A stretch of DNA of 55,537 nucleotides from SIG480 sp045586595 (GTDB lineage Bacteria > Bacillota > Clostridia > Oscillospirales > JAAYXM01), in the NCBI GenBank assembly GCA_045586595.1, contig JAZNAQ010000017.1, forward strand, positions 1 to 55,537, read 5' to 3'. The position numbers were made by a program, and so were the translations under genes. Within the stretch, counting starts at the first letter, position 1. Every line of letters starts with the position of its first letter. Shown here piece after piece: positions 25,383 through 33,714 of this stretch. The notes under the pieces were generated by a model. That model did not search any database. It was not told the DNA's origin and saw only the letters and a list, made by a program, of their open reading frames with translations.

Positions 25383-26504
25383 TTACTTACTTGTCTTTCC
25401 TCCTGCCGCCATCTGCGTAAGATATGCGTTTATAAAGCCGTCAATATCGCCATCCATAACAGCACCGATATTACCGTTCTCATGCCCTGTGCGATGGTCC
25501 TTGACAAGAGTATAGGGCATGAAAACATACGAGCGTATCTGGCTGCCCCACTCGATGAGCTTTTGCTCTCCCTTTATGTCCTCTATCTTTTCGAGGTTCT
25601 CTCGCTCTTTTATCTCTATGAGCTTTGACTTCAGCATACGCATTGCAACCTCACGGTTCTGATGCTGGCTTCGCTCATTCTGGCAAGCAACGACAATACC
25701 TGTCGGTATATGAGTAATTCGTATTGCCGACTCTGTCTTGTTGACATGCTGGCCACCTGCGCCGCTTGCTCGGTAGGTGTCTACCTTCAAGTCCTCAGTT
25801 CTGACCTCAACCTCAACATCATCGGTAATCTCTGGCATAACCTCAAGCGCGGCAAACGATGTGTGGCGCCTGCCCGAGGAATCAAACGGTGATATGCGCA
25901 CAAGGCGGTGAACACCCATTTCGCTCTTTAAATATCCGTAGGCGTTCTCGCCCTCAATCAGTATGCTTGCGCTCTTAAGCCCCGCCTCATCTCCGTCGAT
26001 GTAATCAAGTATCTTGTACGAAAACCCGTGGCGTTCTGCCCAGTGGGTATACATACGGTAGAGCATCTCAGCCCAGTCCTGAGCCTCAGTCCCTCCAGCA
26101 CCGGCCTGAAAGCTCATGATTGCGTTATTGGCATCATAATCTCCCGAAAGAAGAGTCTCTATCCTTGCCGCTGCAAGGCCTTTTTCAAGTGCCGTAAGAA
26201 GCTCGCCGCACTCTTTTGCGGTATCCTCGTCGTCCGCCTCAACGGCAAGCTCAAAAAGAGTCTGAATATCGGACAGGTCGGCATTGAACTTCTCAAACCT
26301 CGCAAGCTTCTCCTTTATGCGCGATATACGTTTTAATACCACCTGTGAATTTTCAAGGTCACCCCAAAAATCCTCAGCCTCGGTGTTTTTTTCAAGAGTT
26401 TTGAGCTCCTGCCCTATACCGTCGATGTCAAGCGCGGCGCGAAGCTCTGCTATGGGCGCATCAAGCGCGTTTATTCGAAGCTTATATTCGTCAAGTACAA
26501 GCAT
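25383..26504 (-). CDS. prfB: Peptide chain release factor 2
   Basis: 373 residues. Reads UAA and UGA stop codons and releases the peptide. The catalytic GGQ lies in GAGGQHVNKTESAIRI (about 248-263), and the stop-recognition SPF is in RISPFDSSGRRHTS. The N-terminal helical domain is complete and in frame from an ATG with 'aggag' upstream, so the common +1 programmed frameshift of prfB is absent here. It has its own promoter (26540-26568) and is followed by the yhaN-like gene on the same strand. Confidence 0.96.
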   Translation of the reverse strand: MLVLDEYKLRINALDAPIAELRAALDIDGIGQELKTLEKNTEAEDFWGDLENSQVVLKRISRIKEKLARFEKFNADLSDIQTLFELAVEADDEDTAKECGELLTALEKGLAAARIETLLSGDYDANNAIMSFQAGAGGTEAQDWAEMLYRMYTHWAERHGFSYKILDYIDGDEAGLKSASILIEGENAYGYLKSEMGVHRLVRISPFDSSGRRHTSFAALEVMPEITDDVEVEVRTEDLKVDTYRASGAGGQHVNKTESAIRITHIPTGIVVACQNERSQHQNREVAMRMLKSKLIEIKERENLEKIEDIKGEQKLIEWGSQIRSYVFMPYTLVKDHRTGHENGNIGAVMDGDIDGFINAYLTQMAAGGKTSK

Positions 26505-26539
26505 GTTTTATATCTCCTTATCAACTCATTCATTTAATT

Positions 26540-26568
26540 ATTTTATCATATATAATTGTCATCGTCAA
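26540..26568 (-). promoter_or_regulatory. Promoter of prfB
   Basis: Minus-strand TTGACG (26568-26563), 17-base spacer, TAAAAT (26545-26540). Confidence 0.75.
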
Positions 26569-26584
26569 TTTTCAGAAAATATAT

Positions 26585-26613
26585 TTGTAATAATTGTAAA
26601 AACGTGATATACT
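26585..26613 (+). promoter_or_regulatory. Promoter of trxA
   Basis: TTGTAA (26585-26590), 17-base spacer, TATACT (26608-26613), about 35 bases upstream of the 'aaggag' site of trxA. It is divergent from the prfB promoter. Confidence 0.7.
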
Positions 26614-26653
26614 ACAATAAGAATATTGTATTTTACTGTAAGGAGAAATTATT

Positions 26654-26980
26654 ATGTCAAATGCATCGGCTCTTACCGTAACTGAATTTGAAAGCAAGGT
26701 CACTGGCAAAAACGGTGTTGTCCTTGTTGATTTCTGGGCTTCATGGTGCGGCCCATGCATGATGCTCGCTCCTGTCATAGACGAGCTCGTAAATGATTTT
26801 ACAGGCCGTGTTGACATCTACAAAGTCAATGTTGATGACGAAGGCGAGCTCGCGGCAAAATTTGGGATTATGTCAATTCCTACGCTAATTATATTTAAAA
26901 ACGGCGAGATTTTTGACACAATTCGCGGAGTTGTGCCGAAAGACAGCATAGCCGGTGTTCTTGAAAACGCATTAAAATAA
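26654..26980 (+). CDS. trxA: Thioredoxin
   Basis: 108 residues, the usual length. The redox pair is C32 and C35 in WCGPC, inside VDFWASWCGPCMMLAP. The cis-Pro is in SIPTLIIFKNGE. Thiol-disulfide reductant for ribonucleotide reductase and other enzymes. No thioredoxin reductase gene is next to it. It leads a likely operon with the DivIVA-like gene and the hydro-lyase beta subunit. Confidence 0.96.
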   Translation: MSNASALTVTEFESKVTGKNGVVLVDFWASWCGPCMMLAPVIDELVNDFTGRVDIYKVNVDDEGELAAKFGIMSIPTLIIFKNGEIFDTIRGVVPKDSIAGVLENALK

Positions 26981-27006
26981 AAACCGCATTTTGGGGGGGT
27001 AAAGAA

Positions 27007-27750
27007 ATGGACATCACAGAGAAAAAAGCATTTCGCAAATCTTTTCTCGGCGGATTTTCAAAAGAAGACGTCAACAAGTATATAGAGGAGTCCACCGAAA
27101 AATACACCGCAAAAATTAAAGACGCTGAAGAAAAGTTCCTCGCCGCCGACCGCGAGAGAAGTGAGCTTGCAACAAAGCTCTCTGCTGCTGAGGCAAGAAT
27201 TGAGGAGCTTATAAAAAAGAACGAAGAGTTTGAGAAGCTTACAGAAAAGCACAACTCACTGACTGCAGAACACGCCAATACGATGACAAAGCTTACACAG
27301 CGTGAAGAAGAGCTTGAAAAGGCTAACGCCGAGATTTCAGAGCTTTCTTCAAAGGTATCTGCACTCAATATGGTTGAAAGCGAGTATACAGCACGCAAGG
27401 CAGAGCTTGCAGACATTGAAATTTCTGCAAGAAGCCGTGCAGGTGAAATAATTTCAGATGCAGAGCGCGAGGCGCAGAGTAAGAGATGTGCGCTCGATGA
27501 GGAGCTCTCTCTTCGCCGCAAAAATTTTGAAGCAAAGCGCGATGAGCTTTTCCGCGAAACAGGTGATGTTGTCGGCGGTATTTCACGTCTTATGGATTCT
27601 CTTAAGTCCGAGGTTGACAGCATGGATTCCCGCATTACACGAATAGCGGATGCTGTCAAAAACAATGTGTCCACGCTTTCCGATGCCGTGAGCGATGCTC
27701 AGGATAAAGTTGGAAGCATCAGAGCACGTCTTTCAGAGAGTGACCAGTAG
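27007..27750 (+). CDS. DivIVA/GpsB-like coiled-coil protein
   Basis: 247 residues. The N-terminal KKAFRKSFLGGFSKEDVNKYIEE (read as FRKSFLGGFSKEDVNKYIEE) fits the DivIVA lipid-binding/oligomerisation domain, where the pattern is F-x-x-x-x-x-G-[FY]-x-x-x-[ED]-V-[ND]-x-[FY]. Nearly continuous heptad-rich coiled coil follows (about 25-135), then a basic linker and another helix. DivIVA-type proteins mark cell poles or septa and organise wall synthesis. 'gggggggt' upstream of the ATG acts as an unusual poly-G ribosome binding site. The stop is TAG. Function is inferred from the family only. Confidence 0.75.
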   Translation: MDITEKKAFRKSFLGGFSKEDVNKYIEESTEKYTAKIKDAEEKFLAADRERSELATKLSAAEARIEELIKKNEEFEKLTEKHNSLTAEHANTMTKLTQREEELEKANAEISELSSKVSALNMVESEYTARKAELADIEISARSRAGEIISDAEREAQSKRCALDEELSLRRKNFEAKRDELFRETGDVVGGISRLMDSLKSEVDSMDSRITRIADAVKNNVSTLSDAVSDAQDKVGSIRARLSESDQ

Positions 27751-27774
27751 CTTATTCAGAAAGGAATTTTCACA

Positions 27775-28329
27775 GTGTCTTCCATTCACGTTTCAACGGA
27801 TGAACTGACTAAAGTTCTCCACACACTCCGTGCAGGCGATTCAGTTCTGCTTTCTGGAACAATTTACACAGCGCGTGACGCGGCTCACAAGAGGCTCTTT
27901 GCTCTTCTTGACGAGGGCAAACCTCTCCCGTTTGAGCTTCGTGGTGCTATTATCTATTATGCGGGGCCTACCCCCGGCAAGAACGGTGCCCCCGTCGGAG
28001 CGTGCGGCCCCACCACATCCGGCCGCATGGACGGCTTTGCTCCGCGCCTTTTGGACCTTGGGCTTTCGTGTATGATAGGAAAGGGCGAGCGCGATGAAAG
28101 CGTGTGCGATGCTATCGTAAGAAACGGCGCTGTTTATCTCTGTGCTGTCGGAGGAGCAGGCGCACTCGTTGCAAAATCAATAAAAAGCGCCGATGTTATA
28201 GCCTTCCCCGAGCTCGGCTGTGAATCAATTAAGCGCATGACAGTAGAAGAACTCCCCTGCACTGTTGCAATAGACTCTGTGGGTGGCAACCTTTTTCTTA
28301 CCGAGCGCGAAAAATACAAAACAATATAA
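27775..28329 (+). CDS. Fe-S type hydro-lyase beta subunit (fumarase / tartrate dehydratase C-terminal type)
   Basis: 184 residues from a GTG start with 'aaagga' upstream. It matches the swivelling beta domain of class I fumarases and L-tartrate dehydratase (FumB-C-term/TtdB): LLSGTIYTARDAAHKRL, IYYAGPTPGKNGAPVGACGP, TTSGRMDGFAP and a final FPELGCESIKRMTVEELP. The [4Fe-4S] alpha subunit needed for dehydratase activity is not next to it, which is unusual; in most clostridia alpha and beta genes are adjacent. It is the third gene of the trxA operon and is closed by a terminator. Confidence 0.85.
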   Translation: MSSIHVSTDELTKVLHTLRAGDSVLLSGTIYTARDAAHKRLFALLDEGKPLPFELRGAIIYYAGPTPGKNGAPVGACGPTTSGRMDGFAPRLLDLGLSCMIGKGERDESVCDAIVRNGAVYLCAVGGAGALVAKSIKSADVIAFPELGCESIKRMTVEELPCTVAIDSVGGNLFLTEREKYKTI

Positions 28330-28344
28330 AACTACATAACCGCT

Positions 28345-28375
28345 AAATAGGCAGTCACTATGTGACTGCCTATTT
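28345..28375 (+). terminator. Terminator of the trxA-divIVA-hydro-lyase operon
   Basis: Perfect stem aaataggcagtcac (28345-28358) / gtgactgcctattt (28362-28375) with a 3-base loop, then gctattttctt. The gap 28330-28574 holds only this hairpin and the gdhA promoter. Confidence 0.85.
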
Positions 28376-28492
28376 GCTATTTTCTTAATGCTTTATTATA
28401 CGCTTGCCTGTTTTGCAATTTTTTAGCAATAAAATTTCAAAAGTTTGTTAAAATTCCAACAATCTACGGCACAAATCACAGCTTTTTGAAAG

Positions 28493-28521
28493 TTGACATA
28501 TAATAAATTGCGTGGTATAAT
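28493..28521 (+). promoter_or_regulatory. Consensus promoter of gdhA
   Basis: TTGACA (28493-28498), 17-base spacer, TATAAT (28516-28521): a perfect sigma-A consensus, suggesting strong expression. Confidence 0.88.
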
Positions 28522-28574
28522 ATTGGACATAATATAGACTAGGACACAAACGAAAATTGATTGGAGTGTTTTTT

Positions 28575-29924
28575 GTGGCTTTTAAAAATGCATATGTGCA
28601 ACGTGTATATGATGATGTTGTCAAAAGAAACGCGGGCGAACTCGAGTTTCATCAGGCAGTGCGTGAAGTGCTTGAATCACTCGAGCCGGTCTGCGATGCA
28701 GACCCGCGTTATCAAAAAATGGGCATACTTGAGCGACTTGTCGAGCCCGAGCGCGTTATCTACTTCCGCGTACCGTGGGTAGATGACAACGGCGTTGTTC
28801 AGGTAAACCGCGGCTTCCGCGTGCAGTTTTCATCTGCAATCGGCCCGTACAAGGGCGGTCTTCGTTTCCACCCATCAGTAAACCAGTCTGTAATCAAATT
28901 TCTCGGCTTTGAGCAGATCTTCAAAAACTCGCCCACCGGCCTACCTATAGGCGGCGGTAAGGGCGGCGCAGACTTTGACCCGAAGGGTAAGAGCGACGGC
29001 GAGGTTATGAGATTCTGCCAAAGCTTTATGACAGAGCTTTCAAAACATATCGGCGAAAACACAGACGTCCCCGCAGGGGACATAGGTGTTGGCAGCCGCG
29101 AAATCGGTTTCCTCTACGGCCAGTACAAGCGGCTTGTAAACGAGTTTACCGGAGCAATTACGGGTAAAGGGCTGCGTTATGGCGGCTCACTTGCAAGAAC
29201 AGAGGCTACTGGTTACGGCCTGTGTTACTTCACAGAAGAAATGCTCCGCGCACAAGGCAAATCATTCAAAGGGCAGCGTGTTATTGTTTCAGGCTCGGGT
29301 AATGTCGCGATTTATGCTCACAAGAAAGCAGCAGAACTCGGCGCAACCGTTATTGCAATGAGCGACTCCTCTGGATATATATATGACCCCAACGGCATCG
29401 ACCTGAATACAATTCAAGAGCTTAAGGAGCGTAGCCGCCAAAGAATCAGCGAATATGTAAAATACCACAGCAGTGCAACGTATACAGAGGGCTGCAAGGG
29501 GATATGGTCAATCCCGTGTGATATAGCACTTCCCTGCGCTACACAAAACGAAATAGACGGCGAATCTGCCGCTCTTCTCGCAAAGAATGGGTGCTTCTGC
29601 GTGTCTGAGGGCGCAAACATGCCCTCAACACCCGAGGCGATTGATGTATACTTTGCAAACAATATGCTTTACGGACCTGCAAAGGCTGCAAACGCAGGCG
29701 GTGTTGCCACATCTGCTCTTGAAATGTCACAGAACAGCATTCGTTATTCATGGACATTTGAGAAAGTTGACTCAAAGCTTCAGGAAATCATGGTCGGCAT
29801 ATACAAAAACACAGCACAGGCAGCAAAGGACTATGGATTTGAGGGCAACCTCATGATAGGCGCAAATATAGCCGGCTTTAAGAAAGTTGCATCGGCAATG
29901 CTTGCATATGGTGTAGCGTACTAA
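28575..29924 (+). CDS. gdhA: Glutamate dehydrogenase, hexameric NAD(P)-dependent
   Basis: 449 residues from the GTG at 28575, which has 'ggagtg' 7 bases upstream; the in-frame TTG at 28557 has no such site. Interconverts 2-oxoglutarate plus ammonia and glutamate. Substrate-binding region GPYKGGLRFHPSVN, catalytic Lys in LPIGGGKGGADFDPKG, and the cofactor domain fingerprint VSGSGNVAIYAHKKA (about 240-254). It is of the NADP-type family by overall sequence, but cofactor choice cannot be fixed by eye. It is a single gene between a strong promoter and a strong terminator. Confidence 0.95.
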   Translation: MAFKNAYVQRVYDDVVKRNAGELEFHQAVREVLESLEPVCDADPRYQKMGILERLVEPERVIYFRVPWVDDNGVVQVNRGFRVQFSSAIGPYKGGLRFHPSVNQSVIKFLGFEQIFKNSPTGLPIGGGKGGADFDPKGKSDGEVMRFCQSFMTELSKHIGENTDVPAGDIGVGSREIGFLYGQYKRLVNEFTGAITGKGLRYGGSLARTEATGYGLCYFTEEMLRAQGKSFKGQRVIVSGSGNVAIYAHKKAAELGATVIAMSDSSGYIYDPNGIDLNTIQELKERSRQRISEYVKYHSSATYTEGCKGIWSIPCDIALPCATQNEIDGESAALLAKNGCFCVSEGANMPSTPEAIDVYFANNMLYGPAKAANAGGVATSALEMSQNSIRYSWTFEKVDSKLQEIMVGIYKNTAQAAKDYGFEGNLMIGANIAGFKKVASAMLAYGVAY

Positions 29925-29954
29925 ATTCAATACCATTCCACCCCACCATCATTT

Positions 29955-30003
29955 AACCACAACACCTCAGACAGCAAAACGTCTGAGGTGTTGTGGTTTT
30001 TTA
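29955..30003 (+). terminator. Terminator of gdhA
   Basis: 18-bp perfect stem (29955-29972 / 29981-29998), core acacctcagac / gtctgaggtgt, followed by T6. Confidence 0.95.
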
Positions 30004-30007
30004 TAAG

Positions 30008-30035
30008 AAAAAACAGGGCTGTAAAACAGCCCTGT
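30008..30035 (-). terminator. Terminator of the glycolytic operon
   Basis: Stem acagggctg (30013-30021) / cagccctgt (30027-30035); on the minus strand a T6 run follows (30013-30008). It is 22 bases past the eno stop codon. Confidence 0.92.
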
Positions 30036-30056
30036 CGTTTTTTGATTTAAGAAACC

Positions 30057-31361
30057 TTACTTAAGGTTAAACCATGCCTTGCGGCCGAGGTAAATTGCGC
30101 TGTCTCCAAGCTCTTCCTCAATGCGGAGAAGCTGGTTGTACTTTGCAACACGGTCCGTACGGCTCGGTGCACCGGTCTTAATCTGACCTGCATTGAGAGC
30201 AACAGCAATGTCAGCGATTGTTGTATCCTCAGTCTCGCCTGAGCGGTGAGAAACAACAGCTGTGTAGCCTGCGCGGTTAGCCATCTGGATAGCGTCAAGA
30301 GTCTCTGTGAGAGAACCAATCTGGTTAACCTTGATGAGGATGGAGTTACCAACACCGAGGTCAATACCCTTAGAAAGGCGCTCAACGTTTGTAACGAAGA
30401 GGTCGTCGCCGACGAGCTGAACACGGTTGCCGATAGCCTTTGTAAGCATGCCCCATGCTTCCCAGTCCTCTTCAGCAACACCGTCTTCAAGAGAGATGAT
30501 CGGGTACTTGCTTGTGAGGTTCTTCCAGTAGTTTACGAGCTGCTGCTTTGTCATCTTCTTCTTTGCCTTCGGGAGAAGGTATGTGCCGTCCTCCTGATAC
30601 CACTCAGAAGATGCAGCGTCGATAGCAATCATGAAGTCGTCGCCCGGCTTAAAGCCTGCACGTTCAACAGCTGTGAGGATAACCTTGATAGCATCCTCGT
30701 CCTTCTTGAGGTTCGGAGCGAATCCGCCTTCGTCACCAACAGCAGTTGTCATTCCCATCTCGTTGAGAACAGCCTTGAGGTTGTGGAATACTTCTGTGCA
30801 CCAACGGAGAGCTTCAGAGAATGAAGGTGCGCCAACCGGCATAATCATAAATTCCTGGATGTCTACGTTGTTGGAAGCATGTGCGCCACCGTTTAAGATG
30901 TTCATCATCGGAACAGGGAGAGTCTTAGCGTTGATACCGCCGATGTATGCGTAGAGCGGCATCTGAAGTGCTTCAGCCGCAGCCTTAGCAACAGCCATTG
31001 ATGTACCGAGGATAGCGTTTGCGCCGAACTTTGTCTTGTTCGGTGTGCCGTCAAGCTCAATCATTGTGCGGTCAATTTCGACCTGGTCGAGAGCGTTCAT
31101 GCCGATGATTGCTTCAGCAATGTCGTTGTTTACAGCGTCAACAGCCTTGTAAACACTCTTGCCCATGAACTTTGACTTGTCGCCATCGCGAAGCTCGCAA
31201 GCTTCAAAGATACCTGTAGATGCGCCTGACGGAACAGCTGCACGGCCCATGTAAGTGTTTACGCCGTCGTCAACATAAACGTCAACCTCAACTGTCGGAT
31301 TGCCGCGCGAGTCGATGACCTGACGGCCGACTACATCTACGATTTCTGCAAATTTCTTCAT
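30057..31361 (-). CDS. eno: Enolase
   Basis: 434 residues. Converts 2-phosphoglycerate to phosphoenolpyruvate. Typical blocks: RQVIDSRGNPTVEVDV at the N-terminus, GDEGGFAPNL (catalytic Glu region), SLEDGVAEEDWE, VGDDLFVTN with the metal-binding Asp, and the signature ILIKVNQIGSLTETL with SHRSGETEDTTIADIAV. 'ggag' precedes the ATG. It is the last gene of the pgk-tpiA-gpmI-eno operon. Confidence 0.98.
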   Translation of the reverse strand: MKKFAEIVDVVGRQVIDSRGNPTVEVDVYVDDGVNTYMGRAAVPSGASTGIFEACELRDGDKSKFMGKSVYKAVDAVNNDIAEAIIGMNALDQVEIDRTMIELDGTPNKTKFGANAILGTSMAVAKAAAEALQMPLYAYIGGINAKTLPVPMMNILNGGAHASNNVDIQEFMIMPVGAPSFSEALRWCTEVFHNLKAVLNEMGMTTAVGDEGGFAPNLKKDEDAIKVILTAVERAGFKPGDDFMIAIDAASSEWYQEDGTYLLPKAKKKMTKQQLVNYWKNLTSKYPIISLEDGVAEEDWEAWGMLTKAIGNRVQLVGDDLFVTNVERLSKGIDLGVGNSILIKVNQIGSLTETLDAIQMANRAGYTAVVSHRSGETEDTTIADIAVALNAGQIKTGAPSRTDRVAKYNQLLRIEEELGDSAIYLGRKAWFNLK

Positions 31362-31400
31362 TTTTCTTTTCTCCTTTTTGTAAAAATTTATTTGAGAAGT

Positions 31401-32924
31401 TTATTCGACTATAAGTGATTCGCCCGTCATTTCAGACGGCTGGTCAATGCCCATAAGGTCAAGCATTGTAGGAGCAATGTCGCAGAGCTTACCATCACGC
31501 AGGGTGACGTCTGCACCAACGATAACGAACGGAACTTCATTTGTGGTGTGTGCGGTAAACGGAGATACTCCGTCCTCTTCAAGCATCTTATCGGCGTTGC
31601 CGTGGTCTGCCGTAATAACGCTTACACCACCTACGTTTCTGACCGCCTCAACCACTCTGCCCACACAGGTGTCAACAGTTTCAACCGCACATTTTGCCGC
31701 ATCAAACACGCCTGTGTGGCCGACCATGTCGCAGTTTGCGTAGTTTAGAATGATGACGTCATACTTGCCGCTCTGGATAGCCTCTATTACCTTATCGGTA
31801 ACCTCATATGCGCTCATCTCAGGCTGAAGATCATACGTTGCAACCTTTGGAGAATTTACAAGTATTCTGTCCTCTCCCTCATACATTTTCTCAACGCCAC
31901 CGTTAAAGAAGAAGGTGACGTGGGCATACTTTTCGGTCTCCGCGATGCGAAGCTGTTTTATACCAAGCGAGCTTATATACTCGCCAAATGTATTTTCAAG
32001 GCTTTCGGGGCCGTATGCAACATGCACGTTGGGCATATTTGCATCATACTGAGTCATGCAGACATAGAATACTTTGCAAAAACCTTCGCCGCGGTCAAAC
32101 CCGTCAAACGCTTCATCAACAAACGTGCGGGTAATCTCACGAGCGCGGTCGGGGCGGAAGTTGAAGAATATGACAGAGTCATTCTCCGAAACTCCTGCAT
32201 AATCCCCGCATACTGTCGGCTCAACAAACTCATCTGTCTTGCCGTCTTCGTATGACTTTCTGACAGCCTCTGCCGCATCATCACACTTTTTGCCCTCGCC
32301 GAATACGATTGCGCGGTATGCACGCTCTACTCTGTCCCAACGGTTGTCGCGGTCCATAGCAAAGTATCTGCCCATGAGTGTAGCAACGGTACCTGTGCCT
32401 ATTTCTTTACACTTAGCGACACATTCGGCGACAAACCCCTCACCCGATGTGGGAGAAACGTCGCGCCCGTCGAGGAAGCAGTGAACATATACCTTTGACA
32501 CGCCGTACTTTTTAGCAAGGCGGAGAAGCCCCCAGACGTGGCTCAAATGGCTGTGAACACCGCCGTCGGACATAAGCCCCATGAGGTGAAGTGCCGTGCC
32601 GTTCTTGACGCAGTTTTCACACGCAGCGACGAGCTCGCGATTTTCAAAGAAGCTGCCGTCCTCAATCGCGCGGGTAATGCGCGGAAGGTCCTGGAACACA
32701 ACACAACCTGCGCCGATGTTTGTGTGCCCAACTTCAGAATTGCCCATTTGTCCGTCGGGAAGCCCTACGGCAAGACCTGAAGCTTTGAGCGAAGACTTGG
32801 GGCTTTCGGCAAAGATTTTTGTGAGATTGGGGGTAGCAGCGCATGAAATTGCATTGCTCTTACCGCTCTCAGCAATGCCGAAGCCATCCATTATAATAAG
32901 TGTAATAGGTGTTTTTGTGTTCAT
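31401..32924 (-). CDS. gpmI: 2,3-bisphosphoglycerate-independent phosphoglycerate mutase
   Basis: 507 residues. Mn-dependent alkaline-phosphatase-superfamily mutase that turns 3-phosphoglycerate into 2-phosphoglycerate. IIMDGFGIAESG holds the first metal Asp. The nucleophilic Ser is in MGNSEVGHTNIGAG (about residues 61-74). Later blocks are CFLDGRDVSPTSG, NYANCDMVGHTG and ITADHGNADKM with metal-binding Asp and His. The start is 4 bases after the tpiA stop with only a weak ribosome binding site, so translation is probably coupled. Confidence 0.97.
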   Translation of the reverse strand: MNTKTPITLIIMDGFGIAESGKSNAISCAATPNLTKIFAESPKSSLKASGLAVGLPDGQMGNSEVGHTNIGAGCVVFQDLPRITRAIEDGSFFENRELVAACENCVKNGTALHLMGLMSDGGVHSHLSHVWGLLRLAKKYGVSKVYVHCFLDGRDVSPTSGEGFVAECVAKCKEIGTGTVATLMGRYFAMDRDNRWDRVERAYRAIVFGEGKKCDDAAEAVRKSYEDGKTDEFVEPTVCGDYAGVSENDSVIFFNFRPDRAREITRTFVDEAFDGFDRGEGFCKVFYVCMTQYDANMPNVHVAYGPESLENTFGEYISSLGIKQLRIAETEKYAHVTFFFNGGVEKMYEGEDRILVNSPKVATYDLQPEMSAYEVTDKVIEAIQSGKYDVIILNYANCDMVGHTGVFDAAKCAVETVDTCVGRVVEAVRNVGGVSVITADHGNADKMLEEDGVSPFTAHTTNEVPFVIVGADVTLRDGKLCDIAPTMLDLMGIDQPSEMTGESLIVE

Positions 32925-32928
32925 AGTA

Positions 32929-33699
32929 TTACTGATTTGCCGCGTTAATTACAGCAGCAAAATCCTCCGTCTTGAGTGATGCACCTCCGATGAGACCGCC
33001 GTCAACATCGCCCTGTGCGAGAAGCTCAGCCGCGTTTTTCGGGTTCATTGAGCCACCGTACTGAATAGTAACCGCACGGGCGACTCTTGCGCCGTACTTG
33101 GCGCGGATAACCGCGCGGATAAGGCCGCAAACCTCAGCTGCCTGCTCAGCAGTAGCTGTCTTGCCTGTACCAATAGCCCAGATAGGTTCATAAGCAAATA
33201 CTATTTTTCTCATCTTTTCTGCAGGAATTCCGTTAAGGGCAATTTTGACCTGCATTGTGATGTGCTCTGCTGTAATGTCAAACTCGCGCTGCTCTAAGGT
33301 TTCACCAACACAGATTATGGGGCGAAGGCCTACCTCGAGAGCTTTCTTTACCTTGAGGTTAACACTCTTGTCTGTCTCGCCGTAGTATTCACGACGCTCA
33401 CTGTGTCCGATAATTACAAATTTTACACCAAGCTCCTTGAGCATTTCGGCAGATACCTCTCCGGTATATGCACCGGATGTTTCATAGTGCATATTCTGAG
33501 CCGCTACTGCAATTTTTGCATCGCGTGCCGCTCTGCATGCAGCAGGTATATCTACAAAAGGAACGCAGAGCACAACGTCGCACCATTTCTGCTTGCCGAC
33601 CGCTGCACGAAGCTCCTCAAACATCTTCTTTGTTTCTGCGGGGGTTTTGTTCATCTTCCAGTTGCCCGCGATTATGGTCTTACGATATTTTCTGTTCAT
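32929..33699 (-). CDS. tpiA: Triosephosphate isomerase
   Basis: 256 residues. Motifs: AGNWKMNKTP (Lys of the active site), FVIIGHSERREYYGE (catalytic His) and VFAYEPIWAIGTGKTAT (catalytic Glu with loop 6), then QYGGSMNPKNAAELL and VDGGLIGGASL. It lies between pgk (15-base gap) and gpmI. Confidence 0.98.
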   Translation of the reverse strand: MNRKYRKTIIAGNWKMNKTPAETKKMFEELRAAVGKQKWCDVVLCVPFVDIPAACRAARDAKIAVAAQNMHYETSGAYTGEVSAEMLKELGVKFVIIGHSERREYYGETDKSVNLKVKKALEVGLRPIICVGETLEQREFDITAEHITMQVKIALNGIPAEKMRKIVFAYEPIWAIGTGKTATAEQAAEVCGLIRAVIRAKYGARVARAVTIQYGGSMNPKNAAELLAQGDVDGGLIGGASLKTEDFAAVINAANQ

Positions 33700-33714
33700 T
33701 ATGCTATTTTCTCC

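Noticed and set aside
25383..26504. Programmed +1 frameshift in prfB
   Set aside because: The N-terminal domain is in frame with the rest from a well-placed ATG; no internal UGA with a slippery CUU is needed.
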